Shown one piece after another: positions 1-7,180 of a stretch of DNA of 64,000 bases. The DNA is from Chryseobacterium sp. CH25 (lineage in GTDB: Bacteria; Bacteroidota; Bacteroidia; Flavobacteriales; Weeksellaceae): positions 1 through 64,000 of the forward strand of contig NZ_NRQT01000007.1 of the NCBI RefSeq assembly GCF_004119455.1. The letters are read 5' to 3'. The notes under the pieces were generated by a model. The model was not told the origin of the DNA. It worked only from the letters and a program-made list of their open reading frames with translations, and made no database searches. The stretch's first letter is position 1, and each line of letters begins with the position of its first letter. A program made the translations under genes and the position numbers.

Positions 1-35
1 TGCGCTTACTGAATCTCTTTCGTTTTTCAGTGGGG

Positions 36-66
36 CAAAGATAGAGACTTCTTACATCCCTCGCAA
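36..66 (-). promoter_or_regulatory. Strong minus-strand promoter leaving the window
   Basis: Read on the minus strand there is TTG, then 20 nt, then TATCTTTG, an exact fit to the Bacteroidota sigma-ABfrM promoter. It points out of the left end of the window. The C-rich start region and the absence of an ATG in the visible 35 nt would suit an rRNA or tRNA transcript, but the gene itself is not in view. Confidence 0.55.
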
Positions 67-215
67 GTTTATTTAACATAAAATTCATTTTTGAGTAACA
101 TTTTACGCTTAACAAACTGAGAACATGTGAGAAAAATTTTAAACATTTGTTTGGAGAATGGGGATCTTGGTGGGAAAAGATGGAAATTGATGGAAAATGG
201 GACACCTATTATATA

Positions 216-253
216 TGAGTAATGAGTAATGAGTAATGAGTAATGAGTAATGA
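216..253. repeat. Heptamer tandem repeat TGAGTAA
   Basis: The 7-bp unit TGAGTAA is repeated more than five times in tandem. A related heptamer tract on the opposite strand lies at 711-765. The period is not a multiple of three, and there is no open frame. Confidence 0.8.
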
Positions 254-534
254 AAGCTACACATTATATATAATACATGATCTACGTTTTAAAATTAAAT
301 TTGAAATAAGTTTTGGCTAAAGCCAAGGGAGGGTGACTTTTTAATTTGAGTGGGCTTCTATCTGTTGGATCATAATGATAGAGTATAGCATTGTTCAGAT
401 CCTTACAGGATGACAAAGATTGCGTAGAGAGAGTGATGGGAAATAAAGAGACTATATAATATATAAGTAGAAGGATTATTATGAAAGATTCTAGAATAGA
501 TTATAAAAATGATTAAAGGGAAGTTTTTTATTTT

Positions 535-562
535 CCCACAGATGGCACAGATTTACACAGAT
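535..562. repeat. CACAGAT-type intergenic repeat
   Basis: Spaced copies of CACAGAT (cccacagat, cacagatttacacagat) occur in a gene-free region. Similar sequence is common between genes in this group from general knowledge. No function is visible. Confidence 0.4.
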
Positions 563-611
563 GAATATAGATGAGATGAATAGAAATGGTTGATGCCAGG
601 AGATTACCACC

Positions 612-656
612 CCGTCAAAAATTCAAAGAATTTTTGACACCCCTCCAGAGGAGGGG
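612..656. repeat. Compound inverted repeat, two adjacent hairpins
   Basis: The first stem is GTCAAAAATTC/GAATTTTTGAC with a 3-nt loop. It is followed directly by CCCCTCC/GGAGGGG with a 3-nt loop. The two-hairpin arrangement looks like a dispersed REP/BIME-like intergenic element. There is no neighbouring gene to terminate. Confidence 0.6.
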
Positions 657-710
657 AATGATGGAGGTCGTTCCTTAGGGATAATTGTTAATGCCATTAA
701 TTAACTCCAC

Positions 711-765
711 CCTATTACCTATTACCTATTACCTATTACCTATTACCTATTACTCATTGCTCATC
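711..765. repeat. Heptamer tandem repeat CTATTAC
   Basis: The 7-bp unit CTATTAC is repeated about six times and then degenerates to tactcattgctcat. It is related to the reverse complement of the 216-253 tract, so the two tracts bracket the spacer in opposite orientation. Confidence 0.8.
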
Positions 766-1384
766 ATTTATAATTCTGGTCCCCTACCCTAGCCCCGATA
801 GAAACGGTTACCCCGCAGCAAGAGTTGGAGAGTTTGAAGGTTGGAGCGGTGGGGAGCAAAGGCGTGAGGAGTATGAGTGGATAGCGGGATGAAGCTCCTG
901 AACATTTTTAGAGGCCAAAATAAGATAAGAAGAAGCGTTATCAATATCCTGTACTTCCCGCAAATGTACACTCAGCAATAAAAAAATTAATATAAACAGG
1001 ATGGTTGCTTTATAAATTCTAGATTCTATTCTAAAAAAACATATTATGGCTAATGTTTAAATAAAGAGCATGAAAAGGTAATTTTCAAATTTGAAAGAAT
1101 TCATTTTTTTGCTTGAGTCTTTGAAGACTTTCTATTCTAGCATATGTTAAAAAACAGGATTTGAGTGAATATAAATCATAAAAAGCGTGACTTTTTACAT
1201 TATCATTAATTAATTGATCCTTATCTATTAAGGCAATAAAGACCGTATTTATTTTTTCTTAAATGGTTGTACTATTTTTGTTAAATTTGCCGTTTTACAT
1301 AGAAGTGTAAGAATATTTTATTTTTTTATATTTTTTTTAAAAAACTGCATACTTTTTGTTTATGCTAATTGCCTGAAGAAACGA

Positions 1385-3919
1385 ATGATGTTAAACAAGA
1401 CCTCTAAAAAACACTATTTTTTATTTATTTTCCTGACCATTACCAGCTTTGCACATGCTCAAAACAGGGCCAGCGGAAAGATTGTTGATGCCAAAAATAA
1501 CAAGGAAGTGAGTAAAGTTGATATTTTTATCAATGATAATAAAGCTCCATCTCTTACCACTACCTCAGGAACCTTCAGTGTTCAGTCTGACAGTATTATC
1601 CAAAGACTGAGATTTACACGAAAGAATTATACTACAGAAACTATTGAAATTACTCCTGATAATGCGGAGAATATTTTTGTTCAGCTTTCCCAGGCTAAGG
1701 TGAGCAATATTCAGGAAGTAGTGATACAGGTTGGAAAGCCTAAATACAAAAGCAAAAAGGAAAACCCTGCTTATGCGATTATGCAAAAAGTATGGGCTCA
1801 GAAAAGAAATAATGGTCTGGAAAAATTTGATACCTATTCATATAAGGAATACGAAAAGACTCAATTTGATCTTAATAATATAGACAGCGCCTTCATGAAG
1901 AAGAAAATCTTCAATAAGCTGGATTTTATTTTTGATTATGCAGATTCTACTGCCAGCGGAAGACTTGGACTTCCTGTTTTCCTTAATGAAGCAGTTTATG
2001 AAAACTATGGTAAAAACAAACCTTCCAAAGACAGCAAAAGAACTCTGGTTGCTCAAAAGACCTCTGGTTTCCAGGACAACCAAGTAATTACTGTTTCCGC
2101 AAAGAATCTTTACAGGGATATCAATATTTACGATAATACTTTAAATTATTTTGATATTGGTTTTCAGAGCCCTGCAGGAACAGATGGATTCGCTACTTAT
2201 GACTATAACCTTGTAGATACTATTTCTATTCGTGGAGAGAAGGCATTTCAAATAAGATATCAGCCTAAACGTAAGGATGTACTGGCATTTCAGGGAAACC
2301 TTTATATAGATACGGATACTTATGCTGTTCTGGGAGCTACTTTAAGATCAACACAAAAAATCAATGTTAACTTCGTCAACAGTGTGTATACTCAATTGGA
2401 GTATGACAATCCGGATGAAACAACATTCCTTCCAAAGAAATTAATTACTGAAGTTGAAATGAGTCCTTTTTCAAAAAAGAAAGGATCAAAAAGCATTATT
2501 GCAAAAAAATCTGTTGATTATTCTAATTACGAATTCAATATTCCTCTGGATCCTAAAGTTTTTAAACGTACAGAAGAGGAATATGAGGATAAGTTCACTG
2601 ATAAAGATGATGCTTATTGGACAAAGGCAAGACCTGATACTTTATCTAAATCTGAGCAGGGGGTATACAAAATGTTGGATCAGCTTCAGCAGACTCCGAA
2701 GTTTAACCGAATGGTGAAGTTGTTTGAAACTCTTGGTTCCCGTTATTATAATGCTTTTAAAGGAGTGGATTTTGGTCCTATTTTCTCTGTATACGGAAGA
2801 AATGAGGTAGAAGGAGACAGAATAAGATTGGGGGCAAGAACCTACTTTGGATTAAATGACCCTTGGAGAGTACAGTTCTATACAGCCTATGGATTTAAAG
2901 ATCACCAGGTAAAATATGGTGCAGAAGCACGGTATATGTTCAACAGACTTAACCGATTTATGATTGGTGCCGGAACCAGCAGAGATATTGTTCAGCTTGG
3001 TGGGCAGCTTACATCCGGTGATGGTGTGGCCTCACGTTCTTTATCTTCCAGTACTTTTTTTGCAAGAGGGGAGAACATTTCTTTAAGTTCTGTGAACCAG
3101 ACAAGTGTTTTCGCAGCTATTGAACCATGGAAAAACGTACAGATAAGAGTTGACGGAGTTATGCAGAGTATTAAGTCTGCCATTCCGGAGAAATTCAATC
3201 TTATGTACTATCAGCCGGATGGACAATTAAGAAAAACGGTAAATGACTCTCATGTTACCATCAGTTTAATTGCAAAACCAGGTGCAAGGTTTTCTCAAAC
3301 CGGAATTGACCGATACCAGGCAAAAAACCTGGCCCCGACTATTGTTTTAAGATACACCAGAGGTATTGAAGGATTATTTAATGCTGATTTCAACTATGAC
3401 AAGCTACAGTTTATGTTATACAAACCGTTTTTGATCGGGACATTAGGGAAAACTATTGTTAATTTTGAAGCGGGAAAAAACTTCAATACTGTTCCTTTGG
3501 CTTTACAGAATATTATTCCGGCTAACCTTTCTTATGGTTTGGCTCAGAATACATTCTCACAGCTTAATTATTACGAGTTTGTAGCAGATGCTTATACTAC
3601 CCTTCACCTGGAACACCACTTCAACGGTAAAATACTGTCTTATATCCCTTTAATTAAGAAGCTAAAATTTAGAGAGGTTGCTTTTATCAGAGCGGCGTAT
3701 GGAACTTTGAGCGAAGCATCTAAAGCAATTAATGTCGAAGGATTTAAATATTCAGCTCCAAGCGATCATATTTATTATGAATATGGATTCGGAATTGAGA
3801 ATATTGGTATTGGAAACCTCAGACTTTTCAGGGTAGATTTCAACTGGAGAGGAAATTATCTAGACAGACCCGGTATTTCAAAATTTGGTGTTAAAGCCGG
3901 ACTTCAGGTAGGATTTTAA
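1385..3919 (+). CDS. DUF5686/carboxypeptidase-regulatory-like outer membrane protein
   Basis: An 844-residue exported protein. Residues 1-25 are a signal peptide ending AHAQ. Residues about 26-115 form a CarboxypepD_reg-like beta-sandwich (GKIVDAKNNKEVSKVDIF), and the rest matches the DUF5686 family, whose C-terminal half looks like a beta-barrel rich in alternating aromatic strands and ending in an aromatic residue (VGF). This is typical of Bacteroidota outer membrane proteins of unknown substrate. Two ATG codons stand in tandem and the first is used here. It is monocistronic, with a strong hairpin just after the stop. The family assignment is good; the biochemical role is unknown. Confidence 0.9.
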   Translation: MMLNKTSKKHYFLFIFLTITSFAHAQNRASGKIVDAKNNKEVSKVDIFINDNKAPSLTTTSGTFSVQSDSIIQRLRFTRKNYTTETIEITPDNAENIFVQLSQAKVSNIQEVVIQVGKPKYKSKKENPAYAIMQKVWAQKRNNGLEKFDTYSYKEYEKTQFDLNNIDSAFMKKKIFNKLDFIFDYADSTASGRLGLPVFLNEAVYENYGKNKPSKDSKRTLVAQKTSGFQDNQVITVSAKNLYRDINIYDNTLNYFDIGFQSPAGTDGFATYDYNLVDTISIRGEKAFQIRYQPKRKDVLAFQGNLYIDTDTYAVLGATLRSTQKINVNFVNSVYTQLEYDNPDETTFLPKKLITEVEMSPFSKKKGSKSIIAKKSVDYSNYEFNIPLDPKVFKRTEEEYEDKFTDKDDAYWTKARPDTLSKSEQGVYKMLDQLQQTPKFNRMVKLFETLGSRYYNAFKGVDFGPIFSVYGRNEVEGDRIRLGARTYFGLNDPWRVQFYTAYGFKDHQVKYGAEARYMFNRLNRFMIGAGTSRDIVQLGGQLTSGDGVASRSLSSSTFFARGENISLSSVNQTSVFAAIEPWKNVQIRVDGVMQSIKSAIPEKFNLMYYQPDGQLRKTVNDSHVTISLIAKPGARFSQTGIDRYQAKNLAPTIVLRYTRGIEGLFNADFNYDKLQFMLYKPFLIGTLGKTIVNFEAGKNFNTVPLALQNIIPANLSYGLAQNTFSQLNYYEFVADAYTTLHLEHHFNGKILSYIPLIKKLKFREVAFIRAAYGTLSEASKAINVEGFKYSAPSDHIYYEYGFGIENIGIGNLRLFRVDFNWRGNYLDRPGISKFGVKAGLQVGF

Positions 3920-3940
3920 ACAACAAAATAATATATAAAA

Positions 3941-3970
3941 TTAGGGCGGCTTCTTTGAAGCCGCCCTAAT
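3941..3970. terminator. Bidirectional terminator
   Basis: A perfect hairpin, TTAGGGCGGCTTC/GAAGCCGCCCTAA with a short TTT-side loop, lies 21 nt after the DUF5686 stop. It can also serve the minus-strand peptide array converging from the right. Confidence 0.85.
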
Positions 3971-3990
3971 CTATTTTAAACAATATAATT

Positions 3991-4155
3991 TTAATAAGTC
4001 TGGCAACCGCATGGTTCCAGCAACATATTCAGACAGTGCGTTTTTTGTTCTGCAGGCAATCACCTAATTCCTGACAGGAGCAAGGCAAAATTAACCCAGT
4101 TCTCTCAACATCTGATTTCAAACTGATTCTTTGTTATTCTTTTATGATTGCTCAT
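3991..4155 (-). pseudogene. Decayed fourth copy of the GG-leader peptide array
   Basis: Read in one frame from ATG at 4155 to TAA at 3991, this has exactly the length of the intact neighbours (165 nt). It keeps a leader-like start (MSNHKRITKNQ) and a recognisable tail with AEQKTHC and EPCGC, matching AWQKxHC and PCxC of the three intact peptides. Two in-frame TGA stops interrupt it: codon 17, where the first glycine of the double-glycine site would be (GGA to TGA), and codon 32, at a core position that is Gly or Lys in the intact copies. One core Trp is replaced by Leu (TGG to TTG). It lies 21 nt downstream of the intact 4177-4344 gene and is probably co-transcribed with it. Confidence 0.7.
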
Positions 4156-4176
4156 ATTGACAAAGAACAATTTGTA

Positions 4177-4344
4177 TTAAATACACTCACAAGGCTCTTC
4201 AAAAATATTACTTGGGCAATGTAGCTTCTGCCATGCAGTCCATTTGCACCATGCATTACAAGAACTTGCTACAGGAGGGCATGTACCTGCTCCACCATTA
4301 ATTTCTTTCAGATTTCTTTTTGTTAGCTTTTTCAAATTTTTCAT
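4177..4344 (-). CDS. GG-leader Cys/Trp-rich peptide 1 (bacteriocin-like)
   Basis: A 55-residue peptide. Residues 1-18 are a double-glycine leader (MKNLKKLTKRNLKEINGG) of the type processed by C39-peptidase ABC exporters. The core after GG carries five Cys and the signature WCKWTAWQKLHC, ending PCECI. The spaced Cys suggest disulfides or a modified peptide. No exporter, immunity gene or modifying enzyme lies nearby, so maturation would depend on genes elsewhere. It has its own promoter (-7 at 4421-4428) and a conserved leader element at 4368-4396. Bacteriocin-like is an inference from the leader only; a signalling or metal-binding role is equally possible. Confidence 0.8.
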   Translation of the reverse strand: MKNLKKLTKRNLKEINGGAGTCPPVASSCNAWCKWTAWQKLHCPSNIFEEPCECI

Positions 4345-4367
4345 AGTTATTTAGTTTTAATTCATAG

Positions 4368-4396
4368 CCTTCTTTAAATACTTTCCGGCTTATGCA
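4368..4396 (-). promoter_or_regulatory. Conserved 5' leader element, copy 1 (divergent)
   Basis: In the untranslated leader of peptide 1, a 29-nt element resembles those at 4973-5001 and 29741-29769. It shares GCCGGAAAG and AAAGAAGG at the equivalent places. It lies between the -7 promoter element and the start codon, so it is transcribed. Confidence 0.5.
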
Positions 4397-4420
4397 GTTG
4401 ATTAATTGTTTGACAATTAG

Positions 4421-4428
4421 CAAATATA
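4421..4428 (-). promoter_or_regulatory. -7 promoter element of peptide 1
   Basis: TATATTTG on the minus strand, followed by C. The upstream GTGAAATATTT block is the same as before the 5027 promoter, so the whole promoter region is duplicated. Confidence 0.7.
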
Positions 4429-4536
4429 TAAATATTTCACAAAATAAGGAATATTTATAAAATTATCTGGATATAAAGTGTAATAAAAAAATCAATCATC
4501 TTATATCCAGATATTAGTAGCGATACCTTAAAATAT

Positions 4537-4569
4537 AAAAACCACAGCTTCAAAAAAACAGTGGTTTTT
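4537..4569 (-). terminator. Terminator after the peptide 2 gene
   Basis: A hairpin AAAAACCAC/GTGGTTTTT with flanking A/T runs lies 23 nt beyond the peptide 2 stop. It separates the peptide 3-peptide 2 transcript from the peptide 1 promoter. Confidence 0.75.
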
Positions 4570-4592
4570 TATATTTATATTTTATCTGTCTG

Positions 4593-4751
4593 TTAACAGG
4601 GATCACAAAGTTCTCCAAGCAAACAATGTGACTTTTGCCATGGGGTCCACCCACACCATTCAACACATGTATCCGTTATAGGAGGACAATAAATAGCTCC
4701 CCCGTTAATACTTTTCAAACTTCTTTTTGTAAGCCTTTTAAAATTTTTCAT
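4593..4751 (-). CDS. GG-leader Cys/Trp-rich peptide 2 (bacteriocin-like)
   Basis: A 52-residue peptide too short for routine ORF calling. The leader is MKNFKRLTKRSLKSINGG, residues 1-18. The core has the array signature WCGWTPWQKSHC and ends LCDPC. The Cys and Trp positions coincide with those of peptides 1 and 3, while other core residues differ, as expected for a duplicated and diversifying family. Only 35 nt separate it from peptide 3 upstream and it has no promoter motif of its own, so it should be read from the 5027-5034 promoter. Confidence 0.8.
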   Translation of the reverse strand: MKNFKRLTKRSLKSINGGAIYCPPITDTCVEWCGWTPWQKSHCLLGELCDPC

Positions 4752-4786
4752 AGATATATTTTAATTTATAGATCATACATCACAAA

Positions 4787-4951
4787 TTAGCAATTACATG
4801 GCATTTCATCTATAACTGCTTTGGCACAATGAGCTTTTTGCCAGGCCGACCATCCACACCATTCGCTGCACCATGAAGCAGGAATTGGACATGTCTCTCC
4901 CCCAGCAATTGTTTTCAACTGTCTTTTTGTTAATTTTTTTAGATTTTTCAT
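4787..4951 (-). CDS. GG-leader Cys/Trp-rich peptide 3 (bacteriocin-like)
   Basis: A 54-residue peptide. The leader is MKNLKKLTKRQLKTIAGG and the core signature is WCGWSAWQKAHC with terminal MPCNC. It is first in a two-gene transcript (peptide 3, then peptide 2) starting from TATATTTG at 5027-5034. The shared pattern across the three intact copies is C-x2-W-C-x-W-x2-W-Q-K-x-H-C followed by a C-terminal Cys pair. The target or activity is not visible from sequence. Confidence 0.8.
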   Translation of the reverse strand: MKNLKKLTKRQLKTIAGGETCPIPASWCSEWCGWSAWQKAHCAKAVIDEMPCNC

Positions 4952-4972
4952 ATTATTTAGTTTTAATGTGTT

Positions 4973-5001
4973 GCCTACTCTATATGCTTTTCGGCTTCCG
5001 C
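4973..5001 (-). promoter_or_regulatory. Conserved 5' leader element, copy 2
   Basis: A 29-nt untranslated element between promoter and peptide 3. About 25 of its 29 positions match the element before the unrelated Gly-rich peptide gene at 29449-29718, including the blocks CCGAAAAGC and TATAGAGTAGG. Confidence 0.65.
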
Positions 5002-5026
5002 AACTGATTTGTTATTTGAATTACAA

Positions 5027-5034
5027 CAAATATA
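5027..5034 (-). promoter_or_regulatory. -7 promoter element of the peptide 3-peptide 2 transcript
   Basis: An exact TATATTTG on the minus strand, preceded by GTGAAATATTT as at the peptide 1 promoter. Confidence 0.7.
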
Positions 5035-5094
5035 AAAATATTTCACTTTCTATAGAATATTTATAAAAAATTAACTTTTGGGTATAAAAACAAA

Positions 5095-5121
5095 AAAGCC
5101 TCAGCATTTTGCTGAGGCTTT
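5095..5121 (-). terminator. rpmA terminator
   Basis: A perfect stem AAAGCCTCAGC/GCTGAGGCTTT, flanked by A/T runs, lies 22 nt past the rpmA stop. Confidence 0.9.
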
Positions 5122-5143
5122 AATTTTTATAAAACGCTTAAAA

Positions 5144-5401
5144 TTATGCGTTTGGTTCTACAGATACGAAAGATCTGTTGTTTGCTTTCTTTCTGAAAAC
5201 TACTTTACCGTCTACTAATGCAAACAAAGTGTGGTCTTTACCGATACCAACATTATCACCTGGGTGGTGTTGAGTACCTCTTTGTCTAACAATAATATTT
5301 CCTGCAATAGCAGCTTGTCCTCCGAAAATCTTCACACCTAATCTTTTAGAGTGAGACTCTCTACCGTTCTTGGAACTACCGACTCCTTTCTTGTGTGCCA
5401 T
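5144..5401 (-). CDS. rpmA: 50S ribosomal protein L27
   Basis: An 85-residue L27, full length for the family. The N-terminus [20 protein letters not shown] is the conserved tail that reaches the peptidyl-transferase centre, and it starts directly as AHKKG without the cleaved extension of Firmicutes. Core [20 protein letters not shown] is present. It is 12 nt downstream of rplU in the usual L21-L27 operon and ends at a strong hairpin. Confidence 0.98.
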   Translation of the reverse strand: MAHKKGVGSSKNGRESHSKRLGVKIFGGQAAIAGNIIVRQRGTQHHPGDNVGIGKDHTLFALVDGKVVFRKKANNRSFVSVEPNA

Positions 5402-5413
5402 TTTATTACTGGA

Positions 5414-5989
5414 TTATTTGTTAAGTGCTTTAAATTGATCAATATTCTTAATGATAGCAGCATCAACTTCTTCATGAGTAAGAATATTCTTTTCTAATTC
5501 AACTTTAACTGCTTTACCTAAAGTAATTAAAGTTTCTCTGTTCTCTTTAGACTGAGACAAGTTGTTTTTCTTTAAGTGATAGTTCAACTCGTGATCTTCG
5601 CTAAAGTTAACAGTTGCGTTGTCAGAAAGAACCTCAGACTTTACAGTTTCTTTTTTAGCAGCTTTTTTAGCTCCTCCTTCAAATCCTGTAATACCAGTGA
5701 TTACGATTTGAGTTAAAGATTGTCTGTGACCGTTTTTCACTTTGTAACCTTTTCTTCTTTTCTTTTTGAAAACGATTACTTTATCAGCTTTAACATGGTC
5801 TAGGATCTCTGCCTCCACAGTGATACCGCTTACAGCTGGGGCGCCTACAGTGATTGCTCCGTTTACAGTAAGAAGAACTTTATCGAAAGAAACTTTTCCT
5901 CCTTTGTCTCCTTTTAAACGGTTCACAAACAACTTCTGGTCTTGCTCAACTTTGTATTGAAGCCCTGCTATTTCTACAATTGCAAACAT
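5414..5989 (-). CDS. rplU: 50S ribosomal protein L21 with long C-terminal extension
   Basis: The first ~103 residues are canonical L21, which binds 23S rRNA with L20 (MFAIVEIAGLQYKVEQDQKLFVNRL; FKKKRRKGYKVKNGHRQ). Residues ~104-191 form an extra Lys/Glu-rich domain with a GG/AKKAAKKE linker and a helical tail (EVDAAIIKNIDQFKALNK). This nearly doubles the usual 100-110 residue length. The tail resembles a small helix-hairpin module but is not recognised. The promoter is TATATTTG at 6020-6027, and rpmA follows 12 nt downstream. Confidence 0.95.
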   Translation of the reverse strand: MFAIVEIAGLQYKVEQDQKLFVNRLKGDKGGKVSFDKVLLTVNGAITVGAPAVSGITVEAEILDHVKADKVIVFKKKRRKGYKVKNGHRQSLTQIVITGITGFEGGAKKAAKKETVKSEVLSDNATVNFSEDHELNYHLKKNNLSQSKENRETLITLGKAVKVELEKNILTHEEVDAAIIKNIDQFKALNK

Positions 5990-6019
5990 TGTTTATAAAT
6001 TTTTAGTTATTTCGAGGTG

Positions 6020-6027
6020 CAAATATA
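6020..6027 (-). promoter_or_regulatory. -7 promoter element of rplU-rpmA
   Basis: TATATTTGC on the minus strand, 30 nt upstream of the rplU start codon. Confidence 0.7.
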
Positions 6028-6172
6028 CAAATAAAATTCTAAACACCTTACAATCAAAGCAATGTTTTTTATTTAAAAATTATATTCACTATGTTTTGAA
6101 TAATTTTTACTACTAAAGTGCTCATACATAAAAGATAATTTCTTACCTTCGTTTTACCAACTAAATAATTAT

Positions 6173-7060
6173 ATGAAAAGAAACTTTAATCTCTGCTTAA
6201 TTGCAGGCGCCATTGCTGCAACATTCCTGACAGCATGTAGTGATGACAAAATGGAAGAGACTGTTCTTCCTCAACAGGAAAGCCTTAGTGCAAAAATTGA
6301 ACAACCAGGAGTTACTGAAAAAAGTTGCTCTTATGTGGACAACTACTGGAGCTCAAGCTCTGTTTTAATGACCGGACTTCAGAACTCCACAGACACCAAT
6401 TTTATGAATGCCCAAATGACTAAAATTGCGAGTTTATGGGGAAGAAGTAATCCTACTCTGAGATTTGTAAACGATCCATCCAATTTCAATTCAACCTACA
6501 ATGCTATTTCCTACTCTACAGGAAAAATCTATTATGGGTATGCTATCTATTATGATGCAAAAGCAAAAGGCGGAGATATTGTGAATGCAATGATTCTTGC
6601 TCATGAATATGGACACCAATTACAATATATATTTGGACTTCCTTCAGTAAACGAAAATACAGCAAGACCTAATGAGCTTGAAGCTGATGGGTTTGCAGGA
6701 TATTATTTAAGAAGACCAAATGGTTATAACAAAACCAATTTCTCTGAAATTGCTGCAGCTTATGAATTTGCACAAAGCATCGGAGATTATCAAACATCAG
6801 ATCCTGGACACCATGGAACACCTGCACAAAGAAGATCAGCAGTTCGTTTAGGTTTCCTTTTAGGGCAGTATGATCTTAATGCGTCCAATTTCGATTACAA
6901 CTTCTTCTATTATTATCAGGGAGTTCTTAACGGAACTTACAAAATGGCTAAAAACACTGTAAACCCGGAAATCGACGCTTACATGAGCCAATATATAGAT
7001 GAGCTGAGAAAAATTCAGTCTGGAGAAATTTCAGCAGAAGAATTTAAGCATCTTCAATAA
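6173..7060 (+). CDS. Zinc metallopeptidase lipoprotein (neutral zinc peptidase-like)
   Basis: A 295-residue lipoprotein. The signal ends in a lipobox (LTAC, Cys at residue ~22) followed by SDD. The middle holds the zinc site HEYGHQ (an HExxH motif), with the downstream ELEADGFAGYYLR expected to supply the third ligand and the ADxxA-type helix. That arrangement is seen in the YpfJ-like neutral zinc metallopeptidase family. A further H-rich stretch (DPGHHGTPAQRR) precedes the C-terminus. It probably acts in the periplasm or on the outer membrane surface; the substrate is unknown. It is monocistronic, closed by a hairpin at 7093-7119. Confidence 0.8.
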   Translation: MKRNFNLCLIAGAIAATFLTACSDDKMEETVLPQQESLSAKIEQPGVTEKSCSYVDNYWSSSSVLMTGLQNSTDTNFMNAQMTKIASLWGRSNPTLRFVNDPSNFNSTYNAISYSTGKIYYGYAIYYDAKAKGGDIVNAMILAHEYGHQLQYIFGLPSVNENTARPNELEADGFAGYYLRRPNGYNKTNFSEIAAAYEFAQSIGDYQTSDPGHHGTPAQRRSAVRLGFLLGQYDLNASNFDYNFFYYYQGVLNGTYKMAKNTVNPEIDAYMSQYIDELRKIQSGEISAEEFKHLQ

Positions 7061-7092
7061 AGAAACATTCATTTTTAGCATATTTAAGAAAG

Positions 7093-7119
7093 GAGGCAGA
7101 CGATTACAGGTTCTGCCTC
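7093..7119 (+). terminator. Terminator
   Basis: Stem GAGGCAGA/TCTGCCTC followed by a T-run, 33 nt after the metallopeptidase stop. Confidence 0.85.
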
Positions 7120-7131
7120 TTTTTATTTGTC

Positions 7132-7162
7132 TTGAAAAATAACAGAAGTTTATTTACTTTTG
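7132..7162 (+). promoter_or_regulatory. Promoter of the acyltransferase gene
   Basis: TTG at 7132-7134, 20 nt, then TACTTTTG at 7155-7162. The TTG inside the -7 element would otherwise be taken as an upstream start codon; the promoter fit decides for ATG at 7181. Confidence 0.7.
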
Positions 7163-7180
7163 ACCCCATATCCAATAATA

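Larger units (their letters stand above)
1..1384. other. Gene-free repeat-rich spacer
   Basis: No convincing gene is seen on either strand in this 1.38 kb stretch. It holds an outward-facing promoter at its left end, two heptamer repeat tracts (216-253 and 711-765), a segment rich in CACAGAT repeats (535-562) and a compound inverted repeat (612-656). The only open frame of note is 60 codons on the minus strand near 789-971. It has no recognisable features and is rejected. The last 300 bases before the next gene are AT-rich and carry no clear -7 element. Confidence 0.7.

Noticed and set aside
789-971. 60-codon minus-strand open frame in the left spacer
   Set aside because: No signal, motif or promoter and it lies among dispersed repeats; composition does not resemble the neighbouring proteins.
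7160-7180. TTG start extending the acyltransferase upstream
   Set aside because: The TTG is the end of a perfect TACTTTTG -7 promoter element; ATG 7181 gives the usual N-terminus. The same reasoning rejects TTG starts before 13759, 24570 and 48615.
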